Positions 51,301-63,802 of a DNA stretch of 64,000 nucleotides are shown in pieces. Positions within the stretch are counted from its first letter, which is position 1; each line of letters begins with the position of its first letter. Source of the stretch: Aspidiotus rigidus (Eukaryota; Arthropoda; Insecta; Hemiptera; Diaspididae); contig JAVHKY010000034.1 in the NCBI GenBank assembly GCA_035079385.1, positions 5,084,001 through 5,148,000 on the forward strand, given 5' to 3'. Below the pieces are notes generated by a model. The model was not told the DNA's origin and did not search any database. It was given only the letters and a program-made list of their open reading frames with translations. A program made the position numbers and the translations under genes.

Positions 51301-54300
51301 AAGTCCCTTCTTGGAACGTTTTTGGATAGAATCTCTTGTGAGAGTAGAAAGAAAGTTGAGAGTTTACAGACACATCACGTGCTTTCAATAATATGGCTCG
51401 TAATTTTGCAGGTTTTCTACAACGTTTCTTATGAGGGTGGACCACAGGTTCAATTCTGAATCGTCCTGAAGGATGAAATACAGTCGAGTAACTTTTTCAG
51501 TGTTTCCTCGGCAATATTTCTAGCTTATTGATGATAACTTGAGAATTTCTTATCGTTAAATATGAATGAATGATGATGACTTCAGACGGAGGAGCGACAA
51601 AAATGTAATCAGGACAAATTTTAAAAATCTTCGTCTACAGACTGGATAGTTCTAATCCGAATCAGTGGCGTCATTAAAGTATTTTAAGACCCAAAATCAC
51701 ATCAGTCAAGAGAGTTAAATGAGAAGAATCATAAGAACCCGAAAGAGAAAATTAGGGGAGCGAAATTTAGGACGGTGGTTCAACACTAAAAGGTGGACAG
51801 TTTAATTGAAATTCTGTTATTGACGCTATTATTTGATGATTTATCCGAACATAGTAACGTAAAAATCAGGCAATTTCGTGTACTGAGAGACAAATTCGGT
51901 AACCATTCTCAGCTTTTTAGCCGCGGAGATTTAATCCAAAACTTTAATTTCGGTGACCAAATTGACTTGTCCTAAAAACTTGTGAGTAGTTGCCGAAGTT
52001 TCCTCCCAGCGATAGAATCACCTTATAAGATCGGTCACATAGAGAGGTGGTAAATCTTCCTTCAGTTTATTCGGACGGGATTAAAAAGTTCAAGAAAGCG
52101 ACTGTTATGAAGCGGTTTTACTCACCAGAACACTCGAACTCGAATTAATCTAAGGACGAATTCTTTTCGAGTTTCCAGATTTTCAAATTTTAATCGATAA
52201 AATCTTCGTCATAATCTGAAAAACCACTGCCACGACATAAACTCGTACTCGTTCGATCACGAACTAAGAAATGACCATTACATTTTAGTTTATAGGCTAC
52301 ATGCCTTCAGTCCAAAATTACACGAGCCCACGTGCCACTACACGGGCGCACGTGCCTCGAAGGTGAAAAAAAAAACGTGATTCATCGGTACAATTCCGAT
52401 CACAAAAAAGGCTCGCGGATTTTACAAAACTTTTTCCGAATATGAGTCACGAAAGTGTCGCGCGAAACGATATAAATAAAAGAAAAAAAAGTCGAAAATA
52501 AACAAAATAGAATTTAATAAAAACCGCCGAAGATTCCGAAAACGTGGGCTATTAAAGGTGAACAAGTGTTCGATTTTAATGTACCTGAGTACGCACCATA
52601 TCACCGATTAATTCGACTTCACGCTACATCGGCGAACCGTCTAATTCGGTAAAAAAAAAAAAAAAAAAGGCGCCAAAGCGTGCGCTGAAATACGAAAAAA
52701 TTTTCTCGGCTAACCTAAAAATTCACGGTAAAACGCTTCGTTGAATTCACCATTGCTACCACGACTGACTGAGTGTTTAAAAGCCTGAAACGTATAACAA
52801 ACCTCTTGAGCGGGTATAGAAAATGAGAGAGGCGAGAAGGACGGCCGCCAAGAGTCGAACACCCACCCCTTTTTTTTCCTATCCTTTTTTTCCTTTCTTC
52901 AGTTACGTCGACTTTAGTACGCTACGGTATATAGTTGCAGCTGTCATTATATACGTACTGTCTTTTTTTTTCCTTCCCTAGCCTTTTCTATATACTTTTA
53001 CATAGTACATTTTTCCTCCTCGTGCTTTTCGAAAATGTATAACAGGCTAACCGGTAGGAGAGAGGACGACTAATAAAGTAGGCGTGGTTCGATTAAGCGT
53101 CTATTTTAGGTGGTAGGGAGAGATGGTTTGGCCCTGGTATACAACAGCGGATTCGCAAGAGCCCCCCCTTTTTATATTATGCGGAAGTTATCATACATGT
53201 GTCGGCTGCATCGTGTACAAGATATAGCCGCGCTGATGGCTTACCGCTAACTTTGCATAACAATGCGATATTTTTTAGCGCCGCGTCAAAATGTATAAAA
53301 CTTCGTCACACCGTTCAATGGGGGTAGATTTTTCTCTACATATATATTCCAGGAGTTTTTCTTCGCTCGATTGTTGATTATATGTATGTGGCACGTTATC
53401 ATCATCGATGCTGCGCTATACGACTGCTTTTGTCGTCTCGTCTTGCCGCTTCACGCGCGAGCGAGAGAGAAAGAATATAAGAAAACATGTAAATTCACTC
53501 ACGGTACATAATCTGGTACGTACTCGTATATAAATATATGTCGCGGGCCCCGACAAACGTTTCTGTATCTTCATTAGGGAAAAATTTACGCGAAGCGAAA
53601 GAATGCGGGCGCGCGGATTTATGGTAAGCGTGAATAATTGCGGCAGGGGCTGCGTTTTCTAAAGTGTACGAAAATTTATGCGCGACATCGCGAAAAGGGA
53701 CGCGAAATACCGAACACGAAGGTCCTGGAAGGAATAAAAATCTCGGAAATGGAAATTGTATTATTTTAATCGAAAAGGAAAAGGTTTTTCGCCTTTCGCG
53801 CGCGATTTATTGTCTCCGGGCGAGAGCTGATGTATAGCGTCCTAAGTGAAATGACGAATTTTCGATATTCGCGTATAATTCCCAGCAAATGGGGTGTCGC
53901 TCGACTTTTCCTTTCGGCTTATGAGATAGTGGATACACGCGTGGCTGAGTTCCGCCACGTCGAAATCTGCAACCTTAGTACCCAGAATGCATCCATCGAA
54001 TTGGAGACACGTGATTTGAAGGAAAACAATGCCGGACATGTAAAATTTACAGAACACGATCTAGGATTCGAGCTGAACTCGCTCGCTGCTTATCAGTCGC
54101 GGTGTTAAAGGAAGAATGGCATGACGTACGAGATTGAAATTGGAAAAGGCCAGGGGAGGGATAAATCATAAAACAATGTCACAAACGAATGTCGTTGAAT
54201 GCCGTGCATTAAATAGCAATGATGAGTAAGTCAGCATTAGAGTAAGACGCGAAGACTATTTCGCATTCCTACGATCTGTTCAGCACTACTGCAGACTTCG

Positions 54301-54439
54301 AGGGCAGAATGAGAGAGATGTATTAATATGAAACTTGGCTTGCCTCTGAATCATACATGTTGCGGCTAATGATGTAAATACGATGAAAACGTCCCACAAA
54401 GAGAGTCGTCCGACGAGACCGCAATGGTGAATAGCATTC
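42316..54439. other. Upstream toy region, mostly unique AT-rich DNA
   Basis: Contains no recognisable coding region. Splice-like sites on the minus strand include an acceptor/donor pair bracketing 47274-47328 (ATCTACGCAG| ... TTAG|GTAAGTACT), and donors at 49738-49748 (CTC|GTAAGTACG) and 52126/52125 (CTG|GTGAGTAAA). Any of these could belong to 5' non-coding exons. Homopolymer A/T runs are common. A plus ORF at 43006-43368 (120 codons) matches nothing I know. Confidence 0.4.
52300..54110. promoter_or_regulatory. CpG-richer, promoter-like patch
   Basis: Density of CG and words such as GCGCGCG, CGCGAGCGAGAGAG and GGCCGCC rises clearly against the AT-rich surroundings. Two CACGTG E-boxes or close variants lie at 52329-52357 (CCCACGTGCC, GCACGTGCC). 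On the minus strand a TATA-like ATATATTTATATAC lies near 53530. It could be the toy promoter. A plus ORF at 53830-54108 (92 codons) is unidentified. Confidence 0.3.
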
Positions 54440-55110
54440 AATCACCATACAAGATAACAAAGATCACCGCCACTTTCTTGAAAGAAAACTATGTACCATC
54501 TCACATTTAAACAAAGCATCAGAAACAACAGGGAGCTGATGGAGGGAGGACAAGGCGGGAATCCAGAGGACCGATAAACTGGCATCCTTGGAAGTGAAAT
54601 ACATGTTTGGTACCATTCCAACTTGCTGCGAAATAACCTTCAAGGGCTGCAGTACCCCAAAATATTGGAAGAGATTGTGAACCAGACTTATTGCCGATTC
54701 TATAGCAAGTTCCAGAGCCAAGAAAAGGGACTAGGGATGGGATCACCACTGTCACCATACTGACGGGGATATTTACAAATGATATGGAAAACAAGTGAAC
54801 GGCAACAAGTTCAGAACTAGATACGTACAGATGATATCAGGGAGATCAGTTCTTAATGAGAGCATCAAATACACAGAGGAAAAAGGCACCGAGACGTCAA
54901 TTGTTTGGACCTATAACTCACACAGGAGAACAGCAGGATAGAATACAAAATCTAGGGGAAGCCAATGCAAACCGATATCATCATCCCAAACGACTCCTAC
55001 CAATTCAGAACTATTGCCATCGAGCAATCTTTTTCCTGAAGAACGACAAAGAGAAGAGGAAAGGAATTAGCAAATCGCAGAAGACAATGTCTTATCTAGA
55101 GACACGATCG
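54440..55110 (+). pseudogene. Second Penelope-like RT fragment
   Basis: An uninterrupted stretch reads KILEEIVNQTYCRFYSKFQS then QEKGLGMGSPLSP (motif at 54728-54757), a hallmark of Penelope-like reverse transcriptases, followed at once by a stop. In other frames downstream come NESIKYTEEKG (about 54855) and KPMQTDIIIPNDSY (54960-55010), matching the family blocks FTxExE and YRKPTxTDxxIPxxSxH. At least three frameshifts. No endonuclease domain found. Different family from the 35.8 kb element. Confidence 0.65.
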
Positions 55111-55600
55111 AGAGAGCCCTTAGAAAGTGGAAGCAAAGAAGGGAAGAGCAGTGAGAAAGTACTTTGGATCAGTTACCCTACACATAGGAAACTACACAAA
55201 CAAGGTGATAAGGCGTTCAGCGGTTATGATGTGAGTATGGGAATCCATAACAGTGCCCATGGTGGAGAGAATACGCAAGACCAGATATTACGTACGTGCA
55301 GTCGCCATGTTCTCTTTGGTGGAGAGAGTGCGAGTTACGTACGCATTAAATTTGTTTCTTCCAACACCCCACTACGCCGGCGAACCGCCAAGCGGCAGTA
55401 CCCACAGACATGCAAGATACAATACAGAACTAAGCCGCTGTCTGAGGTTTCGTTCATGCTTCCTCTTCTTCTTGCAGAGTGTCGTCTGCATTTGGATGGT
55501 AAGCAGACGTCACGTAGGCCCCTGCATTTGCCTATTCCATTCTATGTCCATCTTCATTTCGTGGCTATGCCTCCATATGCGTACACCGGAATAGCACGCT
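55111..55600. other. Open frame of uncertain meaning
   Basis: The plus frame 54856-55602 is open for 248 codons but runs across the RT fragment in a different frame from the RT motifs, is basic and low in hydrophobics, and resembles no family. I treat it as chance openness in decayed transposon DNA. Confidence 0.4.
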
Positions 55601-55604
55601 AACT

Positions 55605-55805
55605 GCCAGGCTGTACTCGGAGCAAGCTTTTCATCGACTCAAATCTCTTGAAGAGACCGACTAAGCTTGCCTCGCTCATGCCTTCACACCGCACGCTGTG
55701 GTCCATCATTCCATCTTTGATCGCAATGCGAACACGTTGCCTGCTCAACGTTCCTTGACTTTTCATAAAGGTACTTATTGAAGCAGTCATGGCCACTCAA
55801 CACCT
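55605..55805 (-). pseudogene. LINE ORF2 tail, same family as 1-311
   Basis: The minus strand reads SGHDCFNKYLYEKSRNVEQ then ATCSHCDQRW, matching GHGCFNEYLHENLRKVEQ and VTCSRC at the left end of the window. The DNA also matches onwards (GAGCGAGGCAAGCTTAGTCGGT / ATCGGGGCAAGCTTAGTCGGT). Confidence 0.6.
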
Positions 55806-56079
55806 GTCAGGTGAAAGTTCAGCTGACTATGGGGTCGCGCATTAGTCGTCCATTTCCTCAGCTCACTCTCAGAGCAATTTTCGCTTTCCTTTTCTCAATC
55901 TAGAAGCGCCTGGCCTCCCGCTTGACCCGTACAGCCTCTTGGTCAATCGATGTCCTCTTCTTTGCTTTGAACACCATCGCTCTCCCCCCCCCCCAGTAAA
56001 GAACTCGATGGGTGGTGGACGCGCTAATACGCAAAAAGCCTCCGTCGTGACAGTGTGGTAGGCACTAAAACACATTAGC

Positions 56080-56480
56080 GCAACTTTTGTTTAAGTCGAT
56101 ATCTAGTGATCGACTTGAATCAATGTCGCGAACCTATTCCAACTTCAAATTAACGCACGCCGACGTCGATATTTAGATGCAATTGTCGACTCCATCGTTG
56201 CTACTCTATGTACCGTCACTCCCTCCTCTCCTCCGTGCTTGATGGACTTTTCAGTGACCTCGCTACAAACAGATGGAATGAAAATAAGGTTTATGAGCGC
56301 GCAACCTCGAAATTCAATTCATCGTCGATCTCAATTCCGGATCCCTTTCAAATCGTTCATTTAAAATTGACTCAAGTTAAACGTCGATCGTAACGTAAAA
56401 TAGATTCAAAATCGATGTCGATTTTAAGACAGGAGTCGATTCGATAAGATCGACGTGCACCTAGAGTCGATAATTATGAT
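56080..56480. repeat. TTGAC-rich satellite-family fragment
   Basis: Dense ATCGACTT, GTCGAT and TTCAAATTAAC words as in the 8-15 kb domain, too diverged to define units. Confidence 0.5.
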
Positions 56481-56501
56481 CCATTGAGACACTAACGCTG
56501 C

Positions 56502-56611
56502 AAGCGATTAGTTGGCGGCTGTTAGGGGTGCGTCCTCGTTTGCGTTGGCCGCGTTGTTGTTGCAAATAGCTTACGCGGATCCCGCGTGCCAACCGCCAAC
56601 TGATTGCTCGC
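56502..56611. repeat. 110-bp imperfect palindrome
   Basis: Arms AAGCGATTAGTTGGCGGCTG and the complement of CAACCGCCAACTGATTGCTC pair with few mismatches around a GC-rich loop with GTTGTTGTT. Probably a small MITE. Confidence 0.6.
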
Positions 56612-57380
56612 AAGACTGTATAGGATTAATGGTGGGGGGGGGGGAGGGGAAGTTCCAATAGAGATTTTTCGAAGTCCTCCTCTTCATACAGCTCGAGCAA
56701 TTGCACAAGTGAGGTTACAATCTCACCATTCCTCAGTAGCACACTCATAATTTTTTATTCTGTAATGTATATCAGGGTAATGATACTTCCAAAACGAAGT
56801 CGTGGGACACTGGATCTTCTCGGAATTTTTGACCAACCAGACATTGAATGTTCTTAATATTATGAACAGTCAATTTTGATGATCGATTGTGTGAGAGAGC
56901 TAAAACTTTTCAATCATCCCTTCGAAGTCGAAAATACCTAGTTAGCCCATCAGCAAAATTTTCCCAAGTCCCACTGCAGGCGTGATTTCAGATCGCTATT
57001 TTGGACGGATAAATGCAAGCGCAATAAAACCGTCCGGCATTCATTTTTTCTGAAGGGTGGGGGGTGAAGGTTGCAAATAAATAAACTAGTACGAGCTGTA
57101 TTTTGAACTTTTCTCCAAGAAAGATGAGAAGAACTTCACAGTGCAGCCTCCCTCGTAGATCGCGCTCGTACTAGCTCATAGATAGCTCAGAAGTAAACAC
57201 TTTTCGATTTCGATTTTTAATATACTCGTAATTAAGCGAGTTCAAATCTGAAGGTTAGAAATTGCCGACCGTTCGCAGGCGGCGACCGAGACGAGTGTTT
57301 TAAAATGTGAATCACAAACTTTGGAAGCGGTTGAACTTTATAGAATTAATCCCTCCTTCTAAATTACGGCACATACTGAT

Positions 57381-57632
57381 AACGAAGGTGAAAAAATAAA
57401 TTATTCAAAAAGAACAAATTTATTAATTCAAATGAATTTACAACCGCATGAACATTAAATAATACAGGCTGAGCCAGCTTTCGGCTAAAAAGCCATTATC
57501 AAAGCAATACAAAGCACAGACTGAAGTAATTACAAATACAACACGAACAGGAAACCGAAAACCATGCGGTTGTAAATTCATTTGAATTAATAAATTTGTT
57601 CTTTTTGAATAATTTATTTTTTCACCTTCGTT
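57381..57632. mobile_element. Snapback element with perfect 70-bp arms
   Basis: 57381-57450 and 57563-57632 are exact reverse complements over 70 bases (left start AACGAAGGTGAAAAAATAAA, left end ACAACCGCATG), around a 112-bp loop. The loop contains GCTTTCGGCTAAAAAGCC. Perfect arms mean recent origin or gene conversion. No coding capacity. Confidence 0.9.
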
Positions 57633-57676
57633 ATTAGCGGTTGAACTTCTTGAACGCAAACTTTTTCATTTTAGCA

Positions 57677-57892
57677 TTATTTTATACACTTCCACGACTG
57701 AGAATATTCTTGAAAAAGCTTTTGTTCATTGTTCGCAAGTTTCTTTTCGTAAAGAGCCGCAATACAGCGCCGTGTCACTCCATCTTGGAGTGTGGATACT
57801 TTAATGTCTTCTGGGGTGATACCGCTTCCATGGATCTTATTTACATCAACAGTTTTTGTAAATTGAATGAAGTGCCTCCTTTCCTCTTCCAT
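57677..57892 (-). other. Unidentified 71-codon ORF
   Basis: Minus ORF beginning MEEERRHFIQFTKTVDVNK, acidic then basic, with plausible coding composition (HGSGITPEDIKVSTLQDGV follows). It is not recognised. It could be an exon or part of a mobile element gene. Listed because it looks more protein-like than its neighbours. Confidence 0.2.
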
Positions 57893-60479
57893 CAGTCACC
57901 ATAATTTCGATTCTTGTCTCAAGTTATAGAGTGCCCAACGGACTTGTTATTTTTAAGAATTAATTTCCAAAAAAATTTCGTCAGAAAACGCGGTCGACGA
58001 CCTCTAAAACTCGTGTACATCCTTATACAAGTACATACTTCTATTATACAGTCGATGGATGCTTGCAAATGCTAAAGGCAGTCGAATGAAAAATCGCGCT
58101 GCATCCGCATTCGGTATAATACTTACTGTATAAGCTGAAAACGTTATACTTTTTTCCGATGCCAACGTACGGTTACATCGGTCCATATCGATTATTATTA
58201 CGCGAAACTGAAAAACAACCCTTCGCCAGCGATATACTTCCCCTCAAAACTTACCGTTAACCCCACCACGGAGATGGAAATCGAATTTATGGTTAATAAA
58301 GCGACGAGGGGTGAGTACTCATTGGTTAACGACGCCAACAATAGGGGGGGCGTGGCGACATATTATTCACGAATGACTGACTTTGGCAGGCTAGCCTAGA
58401 GCGCCTTAGTACAGCTTTAGTATCTTCTGTGTTATTGGTTCTCGAACGATTGTTCGTTCGTTCGTAGAGAGAAAAAAAACTCTTCGAATTATATTTTGCA
58501 AGTGGTATTGTGACTCGAGTCAAAATTTTATACTTGATTCATCTTCTATAAAACACCCGATTGAGTGAATCAAATAAATAAAATGCTGTGTTAAATTACC
58601 TATTATGAAGTATAGATACCAAAAATCGTTCACTACAAATTGCACATCTACGTACAGTGATGAGGAAGTATTTTTAATTACTTTATAATCTCATTAAATC
58701 AATTTCTGTTCGCGTTAATAATAATTTTTTAAATATTCTGAGGCGCTTCGAATTACCTGTTGCTACTTTTATCAAAATTTTCAACCATTATTATTTGATG
58801 TCGTCTCGAGTTGATACGAAAGCTTTAAGAAGACGAAGGACTTGCGCAGATTGAATGCTGAGTCACCTGCTTGCATTCTTATCACTCGAAGGATGACAAA
58901 TTTTTAGTTCGTGGATAAATTTTTATTTTAAACCACCAAAAATATTTAATTGTCGCTATTACATTTTCTGCCCATCAATAATGTACGCGTTTGTTCATTG
59001 TTAACCCGTAGGTCAATTTACGAAACCACTGCAGATATGCAGCACTCACCTCTGTAAATGATGCTGATTGCTGACCGCTTTTACGACACTTAAGTAAACT
59101 TAATACGTTCTTGAATTTATTTTCGTGTTTTCCCAAAAAATTACTGAAAGGTGACATTTACATCACAACTGGAAAATTTTAAAGTTTGAGTTTAAAATGT
59201 TTTTTCGAGCTTAAATCCTCTATGGCTGATGAGTTAATTTTTTTTCTGATTTTTTTTTTTTTTTTTTACGAGCTATTCAGCTATACACATCAGGGGGTTA
59301 TTAGCATGTATGGATTTGTAATAGTAAGTTAGAGTGAGTGGACAGAAAATGATTTTCTAAGGTTAAGGAAGTATGGACGGGAGAAATAATTCCTCAGCAT
59401 GGCTGTCTTGGCATATCGGTGGAGTGGAGAGTCCACGGAGAAGGAAAGGGTAGGTTAGGTAGGAAGACAAATTCTTTAGTCGTATGAATTGAAGAGGACC
59501 AGGAGATCGAAGATTAGCTTGCAAATGCAACTAGTGCGAGTTTGGGATAAATATTTAAGGCCATTCAGTGAGTATAGGTCTTTGACTTTCAAAAATTTGA
59601 TATTCGAAATTAAAAATAAGGTCAAGGAATGTAGTGGAGGATTAATTCTGGAAGAAGAGTTAGAGGAGGGGGAAGGAAAAATACTATGGAATATAAGTAG
59701 GACGGTCTTTTTTAAAAAATCGAAAAATTCTTGAAGTTCATTGTGAGGAATGTTGGCCTTGACAAGAAGCTCACCCATACGCTGGATAGTAGCAGCTTTG
59801 GGAATATTTGGGAACAGACCAACAACATCGAACGAACAGACTTACACCCTTCAAAACGTCAGTCAAGGAGGCCGAGTTCGAGACCGAATGAGGAGATTCA
59901 AAATCAATGCGATGTTTAAACCAATGGTCCAGGAATTTGGCTTGGAGGTAGGTAGGAGAGGAGATAAATGAGACCACGGGTCGCACAGTGGTATTACTCT
60001 TATGAACTCGTTCTCCCCGCCGAGTTTGTGACGTTTGCTTTCCACCAACATTTCTTATAGCTCCCAACCCCATTTCAATAACCACGATCGACTTCAACGA
60101 CTTTGAAACACGATTTTCGGAACTCCGATTTCTGGGTTTGCGTCCTCGAGGGAGGAATAAGGTTGGAGCTCTGCCCAATGACCTTGAAAGATCTCTCAAC
60201 TCCTAAATTTGCGTTTGTCTGGGAGGAGAAAACACTTTGAGCCTCTAGTTGGGCATGTGAAGAACCTAATGAGGACGAAAAAAATCCGGAGTTTGAATCA
60301 CAAGTCTCCCTCTCCTTCAACTGAAGAATCTCGTGAGAAATGAATGGAGTGAGGTGCCATTTTTTAGTTTAATTACCTTCAACAACTATACAGATAGAGA
60401 TTTATAAAAATATAAGGTCAGCTAAAGAAAGATGAAGTAGTTGTAACCTCTGCCGAGAAATCTCTCCAGCTATACAACA
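57893..60479. other. No firm gene; candidate toy 5' exon end at 58255
   Basis: On the minus strand TTAACG|GTAAGTTTTG gives a strong donor at 58255/58254. It follows a GC-richer patch with a CCAAT box (AACCAATGAG near 58325) and CGCCACGCCCCCCC (58345-58358). That layout fits a promoter plus first non-coding exon. A second donor, CAGAG|GTGAGTGC, is at about 59052. 59470-60200 (minus) has low-quality open stretches, perhaps old LINE. Confidence 0.3.
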
Positions 60480-61440
60480 CCCTCAATTGAAAACTAGTGG
60501 TATCTCAATGGGCCATATCGACTCTATATCGATTTCGACCTAACGTCAGATCGCCCCCTCGGTTTTTCATCGAATAATATTCATCTTATTTCGACAGCTA
60601 TACTCGACCAGGAAGGTGAGGAATTCGACTCAGTTTTGTTCTATATTGGCTCCTTATTGATTGCAAATTGTTGAGTCAACTCCTGATATTGAAATCGACA
60701 TCGATAATATTTTTCTTTACAATCGACTTTGAGATTGATTCGATTTCAAATGAACGATTTGAAAAGGATTCAGGATCAAGGTCGAATATGAGTTGGTCGC
60801 GTTTCAAATCTTGTGCGCGTTACCATCGCCATCCAACCATTGCCGCATTTAGAAAGCATCATTTTAATTCACAATGGGCCTCGTTTACCCTCTTTCTGCA
60901 CATAAGAAGGTCACCAAACTGGAAGAGTACCACAAGCACATCAAGCTTCGGAGTAGGAGAATAGAAGGGCTTGACGGTCCGACATTAACGAAACAAATGG
61001 GCTGTGGTCGACTCGAAACCAACGCCGGCGCTCACATTAATTCGAAGTTTGCATTGGAGGATTCTGACTATATAATTCGAAGTCGACCAGCTTATACTTT
61101 TGAAGTAGGTACTTTAATATCGACTTCAATTAGACGTCCATCAAGCATTTGGAAATGTGGATTCAAAATCGATAACTGATAATCAGTCAAGAAATCTAAC
61201 CTCATACCGACGATAGATTTTGAGTAACACTAGGGGGTTTTTGGCATTAATTTGAGGTACATTTCAAATCGACCTGCATAAATTCCCAGTCGACTATTAA
61301 TATTGGTACCATAGAGCAGTAAATTTCAGGTCGATTAAAACAATGGAATGTTTGACACGAAATCAATTCCACATCAACGTGACAAATTAATTGAAATAAA
61401 ATCCATCTAATTTCACCTCTTTAGCCTGATTCCGATGGGT
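60480..61440. repeat. TTGAC-rich satellite-family fragment
   Basis: Recurrent ATCGAC/GTCGAT words with the recognisable block AGAGCAGTAAATTTCAGGTC at 61315, in the same orientation as the main array. Units are diverged. Confidence 0.6.
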
Positions 61441-61759
61441 CGAAGCAAATTTGACCAAGACTTTCAGTTAATTCTAAGTAGAATTTTGTTCGATACTGCG
61501 TATGACCCAGAGTCGGCCTCGAATCATCGGCGTATGGTTTATGAAAACATGTTGTGGCAGAATCAAATAAATATTTGTACTTTAAGATCATCTTTCATGT
61601 CTCTTCATTTGCCCTACATATTTGAAATGAGTCGTTTTTTGTCCTAAATCAAGTCAAGGCCACCTTTACTTTAAGGCTAAGAACTTGAAATGTTTTTTAT
61701 TTCCTACAGTAGGTGAAGGCCATATTACGGACTCACTCGCTGTACTCGTTCGCTTCTCC

Positions 61760-62345
61760 TTCTGAGACTAAAACAAGCTTAGTATACTGTGTGTCGGGCT
61801 GACTAGCTCGCTCTCCCCTCCCCCCTTATTAAACTAGTTTCTCATCTTATCTTCAGCCTGTAGTAACCGACCACTGCTGCTCCATTCATCCGGTAGTTAT
61901 GAGTCTTGAAATGAGTCTGCGATTAACTCACAAATCATCACCTCCGCTCATTTTCCCTTCTTCTTAGACTAGGGTAAGCCTAGTAATGATGAGTAAACTG
62001 GTTCACAGGCTCACTTCTGAGACTAGCATAATCATAGTATTCTGAATGTTAAGCGAACCAAGTCATGGGTTATCTAGCTGACGGTTTCACTTCTTAGCCT
62101 AGTGTAGGCCTAGGCCACAATACTGTATGTGAAGGTAACTAGTTCACGCGTTTACTTGCTCCCCTCGTTCATGAAGGCCGCAGGTTCAGACTAGACTTCT
62201 ATTGAGCTATACTGGAAGTGAACGAAATTAAAATTGGTCAAGTTAATTGGTGGCGTCATAGAGCTTTTCGTCTCCTAGTAGCGGAGAATAAGCCTGGTTT
62301 ACTTTTTCTTAGGCCTAGTGCGGTAAGCCCTAGTATACTGGGCTG
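61760..62345. repeat. CTAG-rich degenerate repeat, copy 3
   Basis: Loose units contain (C/T)TAG(A/C)CTAG(T/G)GTA(A/G)GCCTAG followed by AGTATACTG/AATACTGTATG and TTCAC(A/G)GGCTCACTT-like blocks, at about 61768, 61967, 62020, 62096 and 62310. Shared vocabulary with 21440-21610 and 22678-22960. Confidence 0.5.
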
Positions 62346-63041
62346 TGCTGGAAAATCTCAAAATTTTTCCAACTCCAACCAATGGAAGCGCAAAGGCACT
62401 TCCAAAATTCAAAATTAGAATAGGGGTTCAGTAAAGACAAGAAAAAGGTTAATAGATCGAAGTCTCTTGCGAGAAATCATGAAAATATCTCGAAAAAATT
62501 TTTCAAATTATGTTACTGCATTTACAAGAGTACTTTTGGATGTCAATCCATCATCAGTTGTGTCGCAACTGGAGAACAAGGCCTTAAACATGAGTTTTTA
62601 TAGTATAATACCGTTATCCTATTGGCTATAACAATGTGCTGTGTTGTGATTGGTTCACTCTTAGGAACTTATTCTTACGATAATATGACACTGTGCTCTT
62701 ATTGGCTATAATGTGCTGCTTAGTGATTGGTTCACTCTTTTGACCTATAGATTCTGCGTTTTTATTAGCTACCTGGTTTCCTGCCATCGTATTGGTCTGT
62801 TCTGTTCTTCTCTTATCCAGCCAAATAATTTTTTGCTATTAAATGTGATTACATTGTTCAAGAGGATGGCTTTCTTCCCAAATCACTGCTTGGGAAATAC
62901 TGTAACACAGAACACCACAATGGAGATAGGGAATATTTGAAGTCATACATATAGAGAATTGCACAAAAAGAAGAAAACTCTGGGAACAAATGGAGATTGC
63001 AAATGCAAAGAGCAAGAAAGCCATCCTTTTGAACAATGTAA

Positions 63042-63598
63042 TAACCAGAGGCCGGATTTTTCGGCACTAAAAATTAAAAGTTTCGGCACCTAATGTTGCA
63101 TTTTCGGCAATATTCGGCATTAAAAAAAACAAAATGAAGAAAATATGCGTTTTCAGTGCTTTTACAAATTCACGATCAGAATTATTCAACTCACGACCAA
63201 AATTACGTGATTTTGACCAAAATAAACTATTTTTGGGGATTAAACTCATCAATGAAAAATCCTAGGAATTTTTCGATCAAAATTTTCAATTCTTCAACAT
63301 TGAACTAAAAATAATATTTTCAAAAAAACTGCCCAATTTTCATCAAAATGGGTGAATTTGAATCGAAATTAAGAAAATTCTGCCCGAAATTTTACAATTT
63401 TAGACGATACTTAACAAGATAGTCATTTTCGGCCATATTCGGCTTTAAAACCCGTTTTGGGCATTTATTCCATTTTCGGCAAGATGAAATTTGTTTTTCA
63501 GGCCCCACTACCCCTAAAATGAACTTCCATCTGATTTTCAAGCTTCTTGCCCTTAGCAAGATGATTCGATAAATGCCGAGGAATCCGGGCTCTGGTAA
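63042..63598. mobile_element. ~555-bp MITE inserted in the fold-back arm
   Basis: Terminal inverted repeats CCAGAGGCCGGATTTTTCGG and the complement of CCGAGGAATCCGGGCTCTGG (22 bp counting the inner TGCCG/CGGCA). TAA/TAAT flanks both ends. Removing it restores the inverted match of the host arm (GAACAATGTAAT | CATATTTGACAGC). Internally rich in TTCGGCA words. No coding capacity. Confidence 0.85.
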
Positions 63599-63802
63599 TC
63601 ATATTTGACAGCAAAAAATTATTTGGACTGGTGATTGGACGAGTGAAGAAGAACAGAACTGACCAATAAGATGATAGGAAACCAGGCAGCCAATAGAAAC
63701 GCAGTCTAGGTCAACAGAGTGAACCAATCACTAAGCAGTATAGCATTATTATAGCCAATAAGATAACAGTGTTATACAATAAATCTCATGTTTAAGGCTT
63801 TG

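Noticed and set aside
54856..55602. 248-codon plus-strand ORF as a real gene
   Set aside because: It overlaps Penelope-like RT motifs that sit in other frames, has no recognisable domain and no splice context.
59471..60320. Overlapping minus ORFs as a LINE or host gene
   Set aside because: No RT, RNase H or tail motif could be read in any frame. Left as unclassified.
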